Shown here: positions 34,967 through 43,616 of the stretch, one piece after another
How positions within the stretch are numbered: the stretch's first letter is position 1
Layout of the letters: every line of letters begins with the position of its first letter
Assembly: GCA_963786675.1 (NCBI GenBank)
Contig: CAWAZY010000003.1
Location: 62,001-126,000 of the forward strand
Direction of reading: 5' to 3'
Source of the DNA: JAGVSR01 sp963786675
GTDB lineage: Bacteria > Pseudomonadota > Alphaproteobacteria > Rhizobiales > Hyphomicrobiaceae
Length of the DNA stretch: 64,000 nucleotides
The notes under the pieces: generated by a model
What the model was told of the DNA's origin: nothing
Seen by the model: only the letters and a program-made list of their open reading frames with translations
Databases searched by the model: none
Made by a program: the position numbers and the translations under genes

Positions 34967-35877
34967 CAGCCAACGTATTCAAGAGCGGCGCATTGACCGC
35001 GCGAACCCGCAGCGGCGACGGAGAGGGCAGCGTTCAGATCCATCTGGATCCGCGCGTGAGCATTCCCGTTACGGCCAAGGTCTTCGCCGTCTACGGCAAG
35101 GGCGGGATCGGCAAGAGCACGACATCATCCAATCTCTCTGCCGCGTTCTCGAAGCTCGGCAAGCGGGTGCTGCAGATCGGCTGCGACCCCAAACACGATT
35201 CGACCTTCACCCTGACCAAGAAGCTCGTTCCGACGGTCATCGACGTGCTGGAGCAGGTCAACTTTCATACCGAGGAACTGCGCGTCGAGGACTTCGTCTA
35301 CGAAGGCTACAACGGCGTGCTTTGCGTCGAGGCTGGTGGTCCCCCGGCCGGCACGGGTTGCGGCGGCTACGTCGTCGGCCAGACGGTAAAGCTCTTGAAG
35401 GAGCATCATCTGCTCGACGAAACCGACGTCGTGATCTTCGATGTTCTGGGCGACGTGGTGTGCGGCGGGTTTGCCTCGCCGTTGCAGCATGCCGAACGTG
35501 GCCTGATCGTGTGCGCCAATGACTTCGACAGCATCTTCGCCATGAACCGGATTGCGGCAGCGATTCAGGCCAAGGCCAAGAACTACGGCATTCGTATCGG
35601 GGGCGTCATTGCGAACCGCAGCAAGGACACCGATCAGATCGACCGGTTCAACGACCGCATCGGCCTTGAGCGGATTGCGCACTTTCCAGACCTCGATGTC
35701 ATTCGGCGCTCGCGCCTGAAGAAGTCGACGCTGTTCGAAATGGAACCGTCGCCCGAACTGGAAGCGGTCCAGCAGGAATACCTGCGGCTGGCGGCTCATC
35801 TCTGGGCGGGATCGGAACCCCGCGACGCAGTTCCGATGAAGGACCGCGAAATCTTCGACTTCCTGGGATATGACTGA
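34963..35877 (+). CDS. bchL: BchL, protochlorophyllide reductase iron protein
   Basis: BchL is the NifH-like ATPase of DPOR. The 304-residue protein has the P-loop YGKGGIGKSTTSSN (about residues 44-57), the DPKHDST switch, and Cys ligands in GTGCGGY and DVVCGGFASPL. The flexible N-terminal extension is usual in BchL. It starts in the bchH stop (ATGA). Confidence 0.97.
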   Translation: MTANVFKSGALTARTRSGDGEGSVQIHLDPRVSIPVTAKVFAVYGKGGIGKSTTSSNLSAAFSKLGKRVLQIGCDPKHDSTFTLTKKLVPTVIDVLEQVNFHTEELRVEDFVYEGYNGVLCVEAGGPPAGTGCGGYVVGQTVKLLKEHHLLDETDVVIFDVLGDVVCGGFASPLQHAERGLIVCANDFDSIFAMNRIAAAIQAKAKNYGIRIGGVIANRSKDTDQIDRFNDRIGLERIAHFPDLDVIRRSRLKKSTLFEMEPSPELEAVQQEYLRLAAHLWAGSEPRDAVPMKDREIFDFLGYD

Positions 35878-36599
35878 TGCACACCCTGTCCTACTGCCAG
35901 CGCCGCAGTGAGCTGCAAACCTATTTCGACCGCACCGCGTCGGAAGCATGGTCGCGCCTGACATCCGACGCTCCGGTCAGCCGCATTCGCCGGACGGTGC
36001 GGGCCGGCCGCGATCGGATGCGCTCCACGCTACTTGACTGGATGCCCGCCGATTTGAGGGGCGCACGCATTCTCGACGCCGGCTGCGGCACGGGCGCTCT
36101 GTCCTTCGAGGCCGCCCGGCGCGGCGCGGACGTGGTCGCCATCGACTTGGCCGAAAGCCTTGTGCAACTCGCGCGTGAACGTGTCGAACAGCTCGAAGCC
36201 GGATTGCCCTCGCGTGATGGCTTCGGCTCCATATCCTTCCATGTCGGTGACATGCTCGATCCGGCGCTCGGCCGCTTCGACTACGTCGTCGCGATGGATT
36301 CCCTCATTCACTACCGCTCGCCCGACATGGTCGCCATGCTGGGCCGGCTCTCCGCGTCGGCGCGGCAAGGCGTACTCTTTACATTCGCCCCTCGGACGCC
36401 GGCTCTGACGATGATGCACGCTGTCGGCCGCTTCTTCCCCAGGCAGGACCGTGCACCGGCCATCGAGCCGGTCGATGTCGGCGTGCTCCGCCGGCACATC
36501 TCGGCAGAGCCGGCACTTTCACCCTTCTCGCAGGGCCGATCGTTCCGCGTCGATAGCGGCTTCTACGTTTCTCAGGCCATGGAGCTCGCCGCCGCATGA
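35877..36599 (+). CDS. bchM: BchM, Mg-protoporphyrin IX O-methyltransferase
   Basis: BchM methylates the 13-propionate of Mg-protoporphyrin IX. The 240-residue protein has the SAM motif ARILDAGCGTGALSFEAARRGADVVAIDLAE (about residues 62-92) and FDYVVAMDSLIHY, as in the family. The ATG shares a base with the bchL stop (TGATG). Confidence 0.95.
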   Translation: MHTLSYCQRRSELQTYFDRTASEAWSRLTSDAPVSRIRRTVRAGRDRMRSTLLDWMPADLRGARILDAGCGTGALSFEAARRGADVVAIDLAESLVQLARERVEQLEAGLPSRDGFGSISFHVGDMLDPALGRFDYVVAMDSLIHYRSPDMVAMLGRLSASARQGVLFTFAPRTPALTMMHAVGRFFPRQDRAPAIEPVDVGVLRRHISAEPALSPFSQGRSFRVDSGFYVSQAMELAAA

Positions 36600-38029
36600 G
36601 CACCTTGACGGACAGACTGGCTGCGAAGTGGGTGAGCGTCAGCCCCCGCTTTCTGCCGTTCGCGGATGCCGCGACGGTGGAACTGCCCATGGGGCGGTTG
36701 CTGCGTCTGTCGCTGTTTCAGGTCTCTGTGGCCATGGCCGTGGTGCTGCTGAACGGTACGCTCAACCGGGTCATGATCGTCGAACTCGGCGTGCCGACCT
36801 TCGTGGTTGCCATCGCCATCTCCTTGCCGCTGGTGTTTGCCCCGCTGCGTGCCCTCATTGGGTTCCGCTCGGATACGCACCGTTCGGTGCTCGGCTGGCG
36901 CCGGGTGCCTTACATCTGGTTCGGCTCGATGCTCCAGTTCGGCGGTTTGGCGATCATGCCGTTCGCGCTACTGATCTTGTCGGGTGACACGACCGGTCCG
37001 GTGTGGATCGGCTATGCAGGCGCCGCGCTGGCCTTCCTCCTTGTCGGCGCGGGCCTGCATACGACTCAGACGGCCGGACTGGCCTTGGCGACCGATCTCG
37101 CGCCGCCGGAGTCGCGTCCCCGCGTCGTCGCATTCCTCTATGTGATGCTGCTGGTAGGTATGGTCGCCAGCGCACTGATCTTTGGCCTGCTGCTGGCGGA
37201 TTTCAGCCAGCTGCGTCTGATCCAGGTGGTGCAGGGCGCGGCCGTCGTGACGATGCTGCTCAACGTAACAGCTCTGTGGAAGCAGGAAGCGCGTGACCCG
37301 TCGCGCACACAAGGTGCCGGCGACGGGCCGGGCTTCCTGGAGAGCTGGAATGCGCTGAAGAGCGGCGGGCGCTGGAACCGCGTGCTGATCAGTGTCGGTC
37401 TGGGCACGGCGGCCTTCAGCATGCAGGACATCCTTCTTGAGCCCTACGGCGGTGAGATCCTCCATCTTTCGGTTGGATCGACGACAGCGCTGACGGGCTT
37501 CCTTGCCGGCGGCACGCTGCTGGGCTTGCTCTTCGCCTCGCGGCAATTGTCGAATGGCGCCGATCCCTTCCGCTTGGCGGGTTACGGCGCGGTCGCGGGT
37601 CTTGCGGCCTTCCCGGCCGTCATTCTCTCCGCCCCCGCGGAATCCGCCGATCTCTTCCGCGCCGGAACCATGATGATTGGGTTCGGCGCCGGGCTCTTCT
37701 CGGTCGGCACGCTCACGGCGGCGATGAACATGTCGAAGTCGGACCGCAATGGGCTGGCGCTCGGCGCATGGGGCGCGGTGCAGGCAACCGCGGCGGGCGT
37801 TGGCATTGCGCTCGGCGGGCTTATCCGTGACGGCGTCGGACATCTTGCGGCCACGGGCGCGCTGGGCGAGGCGCTGTCTGGCCCGATGGTCGGCTACAGT
37901 GCCGTCTATCATCTCGAAATTCTGCTTCTATTCGCAACACTGATCGCGATTGGTCCGCTCGTCGGGTCGTCGCGCAGCAACCGCACGAACATCAACGAGA
38001 AGTTCGGGCTCGCCGAATTTCCCGGCTAG
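36596..38029 (+). CDS. lhaA: LhaA, LH1 assembly factor (PucC-family MFS protein)
   Basis: LhaA helps bacteriochlorophyll delivery and LH1 assembly. The 477-residue, 12-span protein has LFQVSVAMAVVLLNGTLNRVMIVELGVP, GFRSDTHRSVLGWRRVPYIWFGSMLQFGG and FSMQDILLEPYGGEIL, standard for the BCD branch. It lies between bchM (ATGA overlap) and puhA. A full-length paralogue of the frameshifted bch2, it provides a good reference for where bch2 breaks. Confidence 0.95.
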   Translation: MSTLTDRLAAKWVSVSPRFLPFADAATVELPMGRLLRLSLFQVSVAMAVVLLNGTLNRVMIVELGVPTFVVAIAISLPLVFAPLRALIGFRSDTHRSVLGWRRVPYIWFGSMLQFGGLAIMPFALLILSGDTTGPVWIGYAGAALAFLLVGAGLHTTQTAGLALATDLAPPESRPRVVAFLYVMLLVGMVASALIFGLLLADFSQLRLIQVVQGAAVVTMLLNVTALWKQEARDPSRTQGAGDGPGFLESWNALKSGGRWNRVLISVGLGTAAFSMQDILLEPYGGEILHLSVGSTTALTGFLAGGTLLGLLFASRQLSNGADPFRLAGYGAVAGLAAFPAVILSAPAESADLFRAGTMMIGFGAGLFSVGTLTAAMNMSKSDRNGLALGAWGAVQATAAGVGIALGGLIRDGVGHLAATGALGEALSGPMVGYSAVYHLEILLLFATLIAIGPLVGSSRSNRTNINEKFGLAEFPG

Positions 38030-38052
38030 CTCAATGCCTATGGAGGTGAGAC

Positions 38053-38832
38053 ATGAAGGGTGAAATCGTAGGGACGATCGATGTCGCGCAAGTGACCATC
38101 TATCTGTTCTGGATTTTCTTTGTAGGACTGGTCGTTTATCTGCGCCGGGAAGATCGCCGGGAGGGCTATCCGCTCTTCTCCGAGCCGTCCAACACCTATA
38201 AGTCCGGCGATACGTTCTTCATTCCGCCGCCCAAGGTGTTCCGCCTGCCGCACGGCGGCACGGCGATGGCTCCAACCGGCCGTCCTGATGATCGTCCGAT
38301 CAAGGCTGAGAAGATTGCGGTCTGGCCAGGTGCGCCTTTGGAGCCGGTCGGTAATGCGATGTTGGCCGAAGTCGGACCGGGGTCCTACGCTGCCCGCGCC
38401 GATGTGCCCGATCCCATGCACCACGGTGGAGCCAAGATCGTACCCATGCGCGCCGCGCCCGGGTTTGGCATCGAAGCCCGCGATCCCGATCCGCGCGGCA
38501 TGGCGCTGATGGGCGCCGATCGCCGGCAGGCCGGCACGATCACCGATGTATGGATCGACCGTTCGGAAATCATCATCCGGTATCTGGAAGCGCAACTTCC
38601 CGGTGTCGGTGAGGCTCCTGGCCGCCGCGTCCTCGTGCCGATGACGTTCGCCAAGGTCAATCGCCGCCGCGGCACTGTTGAAGTCAGCGCGCTGATGGCC
38701 GACCAGTTCCAGAATGTGCCGGCACTGGCCAATCCGGATCAGGTGACCCTGCTCGAAGAGGATAAGGTTTGCGCGTACTACGGAGCCGGTACGCTCTATG
38801 CGCATCCCGCACGCGCGGAGCCGCTGCTGTGA
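38053..38832 (+). CDS. puhA: PuhA, reaction centre H subunit
   Basis: PuhA caps the reaction centre on the cytoplasmic side and aids quinone and proton movement. The 259-residue protein has one N-terminal membrane helix (about residues 12-32, IYLFWIFFVGLVVYLRREDRREGYPL) and a cytoplasmic domain including GTITDVWIDRSEIIIRYLE. A strong GGAGGTGAG precedes the ATG. The last codons overlap the GTG start of puhB. Confidence 0.96.
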   Translation: MKGEIVGTIDVAQVTIYLFWIFFVGLVVYLRREDRREGYPLFSEPSNTYKSGDTFFIPPPKVFRLPHGGTAMAPTGRPDDRPIKAEKIAVWPGAPLEPVGNAMLAEVGPGSYAARADVPDPMHHGGAKIVPMRAAPGFGIEARDPDPRGMALMGADRRQAGTITDVWIDRSEIIIRYLEAQLPGVGEAPGRRVLVPMTFAKVNRRRGTVEVSALMADQFQNVPALANPDQVTLLEEDKVCAYYGAGTLYAHPARAEPLL

Positions 38833-39494
38833 GCGAGTATGAATCAGAGCCCATCCCTGGGCTACCCGCTTACCTGCCAGAGGGCGAGACGCTCCTTTGG
38901 CAGGGGGCACCCTCGGCCTGGACAGTGGCACGGCGTTCGCTGCATGTCGGACTGGTCGCCATCTATTTCGCCGCGCTGCTAGCCTGGCGAATTCTGACGG
39001 GGCTGGATAGCGGCGCCGCGCCCTACGAAATCGCCGTCGACAGCATTCCGCTGCTGCTGGCCGCCACCGCGAGCATCGCGCTGCTCTATCTGCTGGCGTA
39101 CCTCATCGGCCGCACGACGATCTATTCGATCACCAGCCGCCGCGTGGTCATGCGCTACGGCGTGGCGCTGCCGATGACCGTCAACATCCCGTTCACGGCG
39201 ATCAAAGCGGCCGATGTCGCGACCGATTCCAACGGTTCGGGTGACATCGCCTTGAACGTCGAGGGCTTGGGCCGCATCGGCTACTTCCACCTGTGGCCGC
39301 ATGCGCGGGCTTGGCATGTCCGCCAGCCGCAGCCGGCGTTGCGAGCGCTTGCCGATGCAGCAGGCGCCGCCAACACTCTGTCACGTGCGTTGCACGCGGC
39401 GTCGGGCCAGCAGGCCCGGGGTGCCATTTCTGGTGCCGCAGGTTCGCAGCCGCACGGTGCGGTCCTGCAGCCTTCGGCACACGCGACCGCTTGA
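38829..39494 (+). CDS. puhB: PuhB, photosynthetic complex assembly protein
   Basis: PuhB is a membrane protein needed for efficient reaction-centre assembly. The 221-residue product (MSEYESEPIPGLPAYLPEGETLLWQGAPS, three likely membrane spans, with a PH-like ISRRVVMRYGVALPMTVNIPF segment) fits. I chose the GTG at 38829, which overlaps the puhA stop (GTGA); no ATG exists near it. Confidence 0.92.
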   Translation: MSEYESEPIPGLPAYLPEGETLLWQGAPSAWTVARRSLHVGLVAIYFAALLAWRILTGLDSGAAPYEIAVDSIPLLLAATASIALLYLLAYLIGRTTIYSITSRRVVMRYGVALPMTVNIPFTAIKAADVATDSNGSGDIALNVEGLGRIGYFHLWPHARAWHVRQPQPALRALADAAGAANTLSRALHAASGQQARGAISGAAGSQPHGAVLQPSAHATA

Positions 39495-39512
39495 ACTTGA
39501 GGAGACCGGGCC

Positions 39513-39971
39513 ATGGGCGAGCACATTGATGAGAAGCCGTTTCCGCGAGGCGCACTGATTGGTGGCGCGCTTCTGATCGGGGCTACTCTGGTGTTTGCGA
39601 CCGTGGCCCGGCTGACAGATGTCGGCGCCACCCGCATGGCCGTGGCGCCGGCGACGGAAATGCTCGACGTGAAATTCACTGATCTGGAGAACGGATCAGT
39701 GGGCGTCATCAAGGCGGGCACAGAAGAAATGATCGCCGAGCTGAAGCCCGGCGAGAGCGGGTTCGTGCGGGTTGTTCTGCGCGGCCTGGCAAGAGATCGG
39801 ATGGCACTGGGTCTGGGGCCGGAGCAGCCCTTCAGGATCGCGCGCCATACCGATGGTCTGTCGACATTGACAGATCTGGCCACGGGCGAGGTCGTGACAT
39901 TGACCGCGTTCGGGGCAAGCAACGCTGCTGCTTTCGAGCAGTTTCTGAGCCTGGGGAGGAACGGAACATGA
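39513..39971 (+). CDS. puhC: PuhC, photosynthetic complex assembly protein
   Basis: PuhC is a single-span protein important for LH1 and reaction-centre levels. The 152-residue product has one membrane segment at about residues 13-34 followed by a periplasmic domain with RDRMALGLGPEQPFRIARHTDG, as in the family. GAGGAG lies about 9 bases upstream. It precedes a small ORF by overlap (ATGA). Confidence 0.9.
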   Translation: MGEHIDEKPFPRGALIGGALLIGATLVFATVARLTDVGATRMAVAPATEMLDVKFTDLENGSVGVIKAGTEEMIAELKPGESGFVRVVLRGLARDRMALGLGPEQPFRIARHTDGLSTLTDLATGEVVTLTAFGASNAAAFEQFLSLGRNGT

Positions 39972-40264
39972 GACTAGGACGACGCGCCACCGAGGAGGTG
40001 GATTGCACGATCGAGATCGAGAACACGTTCGAGAGCCTGCATGCGCATGTGGAACTTCATGATGCCGCGCCAATCGAGGCCGGCGACGAGGTTCTGGTGC
40101 ACGGGGATCCGATCCGCGTGGGCTATGGCGAGAAGGTGACGCTGGAGCGCCGGGCCACCGTCACGCGTGCGGGACCAGTTTCGCGCATGTTGACGAAACT
40201 GGCGGCCCAGTTCGAGATCACCGAACTCTATGAAGTCAGCTTTTCTTCGGGGAGGCGCGTATGA
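39968..40264 (+). CDS. 98-residue conserved PGC protein between puhC and acsF
   Basis: The soluble, acidic, 98-residue protein starts MRLGRRATEEVDCTIEIENTF and has no membrane span. GGAGGA precedes the ATG. It overlaps puhC at its start and acsF at its end (ATGA both times), so translation is coupled. Small genes at this position recur in PGCs of this type, but I know no established function. HVELHDAAPIEAGDEVLVHGDP looks like a small beta-rich fold. Confidence 0.75.
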   Translation: MRLGRRATEEVDCTIEIENTFESLHAHVELHDAAPIEAGDEVLVHGDPIRVGYGEKVTLERRATVTRAGPVSRMLTKLAAQFEITELYEVSFSSGRRV

Positions 40265-41328
40265 CCATTGACACAATCGGCCGTGCTCCCAACGAGACGA
40301 CCGCGCAGGCCGCCAGCGAGACGCTGCTGAGCCCGCGCTTCTACACCACCGACTTCGACGAACTGGACAAGATCGACGTGTCGTCGCTGCGAACCGAGTG
40401 GGATGCACTTCTGGAAGAAATGCGCGCTGATCCCAACAAGGGTCACTTCCGCCGCACCGATGCCTGGGACGATTTCAGCCTCGACGATCTGCCTGAAGGG
40501 TTGCGCAAGGAGTTCATCGACTTCCTCGTCAGCTCGCTGACGTCGGAGTTCTCCGGTTGCGTGCTCTATGCGGAAATGAAGAAGCGCGGCACCAACAAGG
40601 ATCTTGTCGAGCTGTTCAAGTATATGAGCCGCGACGAGGCCCGCCATGCCGGCTTCATCAACGACACGCTGCGGGACTTCGACATCGGTATTGATCTGGG
40701 GTTCCTGACCAAGGCCAAGAAGTACACGTTCTTCAAGCCGAAGTTCATTTTCTATGCGACCTACCTGTCGGAGAAGATCGGCTACGCGCGCTACATCACG
40801 ATCTACCGCCACATGGAGCGCAATCCCGATCGCCGCTTCCATCCGATCTTCAAGTGGTTCGAGAAGTGGTGCAACGACGAGTTCCGCCACGGTGAGGCCT
40901 TCGCATTGCTCATGCGGTCCAACCCGCATCTGCTGCAGGGTATGAACCGGCTCTGGGTTCGCTTCTTCGTGCTGGCGGTCTACGCCACGATGTACGTGCG
41001 CGACCACGCGCGTCCGCACTTCCACGAAGCGCTCGGCGTCAATCCGACGGATTACGACTTCCAGGTCTTCCGCCTGACGTCGGAAATCTCGCGTCAGGTT
41101 TTCCCGATCGAGCTCGATATCGATAACCCGCGCTTCTACAGGGGTATGGAGAAGCTGCGGATCATCAACGAAAAGCTCAACGAGACGGAAGGCCAGACGG
41201 GCATCGTGGCTCGCCTGCGCCGCTTCGGATTGGGAGCCTCGGCGGTGAAGTCTTTCCTGGGCCTGTACCTGATGCCGGCACACGAGAACCCGCTGCCTCA
41301 GGAAATCCGTCTCAAACCGGTCTGGTAG
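40261..41328 (+). CDS. acsF: AcsF, aerobic Mg-protoporphyrin monomethyl ester cyclase
   Basis: AcsF is the oxygen-dependent diiron enzyme that forms the isocyclic ring E. The 355-residue protein has two diiron-ligand motifs, LTSEFSGCVLYAEMKK...SRDEARHAGF and WCNDEFRHGEAF, which match the ferritin-like ExxH pattern. It has no transit extension. GGGGAGG precedes the ATG. The window also holds bchE, the oxygen-independent cyclase. Confidence 0.96.
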   Translation: MTIDTIGRAPNETTAQAASETLLSPRFYTTDFDELDKIDVSSLRTEWDALLEEMRADPNKGHFRRTDAWDDFSLDDLPEGLRKEFIDFLVSSLTSEFSGCVLYAEMKKRGTNKDLVELFKYMSRDEARHAGFINDTLRDFDIGIDLGFLTKAKKYTFFKPKFIFYATYLSEKIGYARYITIYRHMERNPDRRFHPIFKWFEKWCNDEFRHGEAFALLMRSNPHLLQGMNRLWVRFFVLAVYATMYVRDHARPHFHEALGVNPTDYDFQVFRLTSEISRQVFPIELDIDNPRFYRGMEKLRIINEKLNETEGQTGIVARLRRFGLGASAVKSFLGLYLMPAHENPLPQEIRLKPVW

Positions 41329-41334
41329 CACGAC

Positions 41335-42201
41335 ATGGAGAGCACCGTGCTTCTTTACGGAGCGCCCATTCTGTTTGCACTCTTCGCGTGGTGGTTTCTC
41401 ACCGGCGCGGTGCTCTATCTCGTGGGAATGCCGCGGTTGCGTCTATCGTGGATCATGGCGGGAGCGACGGCCATTGCCGGTGTTGCCGTCTACATCCTCT
41501 GGGCGACGCGTGGAGATACAACGGCGTTCTCGGCTTACCTGGCCTTCCTGGCGGCGCTTCTGCTGTGGGGGTGGCACGAGATCAGCTTCCTCACCGGTGT
41601 GGTGACGGGCCCGCGCACCAGCGCCAGCCCCCAACGCGCCGGCGGCCGGGCGCCGCTGTGGGCCTCGATCGAGACCCTGCTCTATCATGAAGTGGCGATC
41701 CTGCTGACGGTGCTGGCGCTGGCCATGCTTCTCTATGGATCGCCCAATGAAGTGGGGCTGTGGACCTTCCTCATTCTTTGGGTGATGCGCATCAGCGCCA
41801 AGCTGAACGTCTATCTCGGCGTGCCGAACCTGACCGAAGAGTTTCTGCCGCAGCACTTGGTGTACCTGAAGAGCTACTTCTGCCGCCGCTCCATGAACCT
41901 GCTGTTCCCGGTCTCCGTCACGCTATCGACGATCATGACGGTGATCCTGGTGCAACAGGCCACTGCCGCGGGGGCGAGCGAATTCCAAGTGGTTGCCGCG
42001 ACCTTCCAGGCCACTCTGCTCGGCTTGGCGGTGCTGGAACACTGGTTCCTGGTCATTCCGCTGCCGTCGGCGGCGTTGTGGAACTGGGGTCTGACTTCGC
42101 GGCAACATGACGACGGCACTGATGGTCTGCGGCCAGCCACGCTGATCGGCAAGGTTTCGGCGGGTGATCCGCCGTGTCCGGTGAGCGCATCGATTTTTTG
42201 A
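41335..42201 (+). CDS. puhE: PuhE, photosynthetic complex assembly protein
   Basis: PuhE is a multi-span membrane protein (about seven segments) that modulates bacteriochlorophyll synthesis in Rhodobacter. The 288-residue product has WGWHEISFLTGVVTGPR and FLILWVMRISAKLNVYLGVPNLTEEFLPQHL, diagnostic for the DUF3623 family. It lies 6 bases after acsF and closes the long unit. Confidence 0.92.
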   Translation: MESTVLLYGAPILFALFAWWFLTGAVLYLVGMPRLRLSWIMAGATAIAGVAVYILWATRGDTTAFSAYLAFLAALLLWGWHEISFLTGVVTGPRTSASPQRAGGRAPLWASIETLLYHEVAILLTVLALAMLLYGSPNEVGLWTFLILWVMRISAKLNVYLGVPNLTEEFLPQHLVYLKSYFCRRSMNLLFPVSVTLSTIMTVILVQQATAAGASEFQVVAATFQATLLGLAVLEHWFLVIPLPSAALWNWGLTSRQHDDGTDGLRPATLIGKVSAGDPPCPVSASIF

Positions 42202-42285
42202 TGAAGGCTAGACGGTACGTGCAGCGACGTAGAGATGGGAAATAGTCGGTCAATGGCCGCAAGAATGGACGATCGGAGGGACGCA

Positions 42286-43518
42286 ATGGACTATCTGTCG
42301 ATGTTTCGCGAGCAGCTCGACGGCTTGAAGGCCGAGGGCCGCTATCGCGTCTTCGCCGATCTGAAGCGCCAGTGTGGAGCGTTCCCCTCCGCGACCCATC
42401 ATAATGCCGGTCAGCATCGACCCATCACGGTTTGGTGCTCGAATGATTATCTGGGCATGGGCCAGCACCCCGCGGTGCTCGCCGCCATGCATGAAGCGAT
42501 CGATGCGGCGGGCGCGGGTTCTGGGGGCACGCGCAATATTTCCGGCACCACGCATTATCACGTGGAGCTTGAGCACGAACTGGCCGATCTGCACGGCAAG
42601 GAACAGGCTCTGCTGTTCAATTCGGCTTACGTGGCCAACGAAGCTACGCTGTCGACGCTGCAGCGTCTGATCCCGGGGATCATTGTTTTCTCCGACGAGA
42701 AGAACCACGCTTCGATGATCGAAGGCATCCGCCACGGCCAAGGGCCTAAAAAAATCTTCCGCCATAACGACGTGACGGACCTTGAGACCAAACTGAAGCA
42801 GGCCCCCGCGGGCGCGCCGAAAATCATCGTTTTCGAGAGCGTGTACTCCATGGATGGGCATGTGGCGCCGATGGCCGCCATTTGCGATCTGGCCCAAAAG
42901 TACGGCGCGATGACCTATCTCGACGAGGTTCACGCCGTAGGTCTTTACGGCCCGCGCGGCGGGGGTATTGCCGAGCGCGACGGCCTGATGGACCGCATTG
43001 ACATCATCAACGGCACGCTGGCCAAGGGCTTTGGTGTCATGGGCGGGTATATCGCCGCCCGCGCCGAAATCTGCGATGCCATCCGGTCGTTTGCGCCGGG
43101 ATTTATCTTCTCGACCTCGCTGGCGCCGGCGATTGCGGCCGGTGCGCTCGCCAGCATTCGCCATCTCAAGGCAAGCAACTTCGAGCGGGCGCGCCACCAG
43201 GAGCGTGCCGCTGCGCTCAAATCCCGGCTGAAGGCAGCGCGCATTCCCTATATGACCAATCCCAGTCACATCGTTCCGGTGATGGTTGGCGATCCCGTGC
43301 ACTGCAAGGCCGTAACCGATACACTGCTCAATACGCATGGCATCTACGTCCAGCCCATCAACTATCCAACCGTGCCGAAGGGGACCGAGCGTATGCGCCT
43401 GACGCCAGGTCCGTTGCATACCGATGCGCAGATGACGGTGCTGGTCGATGCGCTGAGTGAATTGTGGAATGCGTGTCCGATGGCGAACGGAAAGTTCGTG
43501 CGGCTCGCAGCGGAGTAA
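42286..43518 (+). CDS. hemA: HemA, 5-aminolevulinate synthase (Shemin pathway)
   Basis: HemA condenses glycine and succinyl-CoA with PLP to give 5-aminolevulinate, the first tetrapyrrole precursor. The 410-residue protein has the PLP-lysine region GTLAKGFGVMGGYIA and GAGSGGTRNISGTTHYHVELE. I chose ATG 42286 (MDYLSMFREQ) because GGAGGGA lies about 5 bases upstream; ATG 42235 is also in frame. It sits between puhE and bchE, so precursor supply is built into the cluster. Confidence 0.95.
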   Translation: MDYLSMFREQLDGLKAEGRYRVFADLKRQCGAFPSATHHNAGQHRPITVWCSNDYLGMGQHPAVLAAMHEAIDAAGAGSGGTRNISGTTHYHVELEHELADLHGKEQALLFNSAYVANEATLSTLQRLIPGIIVFSDEKNHASMIEGIRHGQGPKKIFRHNDVTDLETKLKQAPAGAPKIIVFESVYSMDGHVAPMAAICDLAQKYGAMTYLDEVHAVGLYGPRGGGIAERDGLMDRIDIINGTLAKGFGVMGGYIAARAEICDAIRSFAPGFIFSTSLAPAIAAGALASIRHLKASNFERARHQERAAALKSRLKAARIPYMTNPSHIVPVMVGDPVHCKAVTDTLLNTHGIYVQPINYPTVPKGTERMRLTPGPLHTDAQMTVLVDALSELWNACPMANGKFVRLAAE

Positions 43519-43576
43519 TGTGATGCGGAAAATGTTCGGCGCTTGATGCGCGTCAAACGAGCTGCCCGGAAAAAAC

Positions 43577-43594
43577 TGTAAACATATATTTACA
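43577..43594. promoter_or_regulatory. PpsR/CrtJ operator upstream of bchE
   Basis: The best PpsR site in the window: TGTAAACATATATTTACA, a palindrome but for its centre, 22 bases before the bchE ATG. A TATATT box (43585-43590) lies inside it and could be the -10; no good -35 is seen. Strong repression of bchE under oxic conditions would follow. A good GGAGG precedes the ATG. Confidence 0.75.
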
Positions 43595-43616
43595 GTTTCG
43601 TCGGCGGAGGCAGCTC

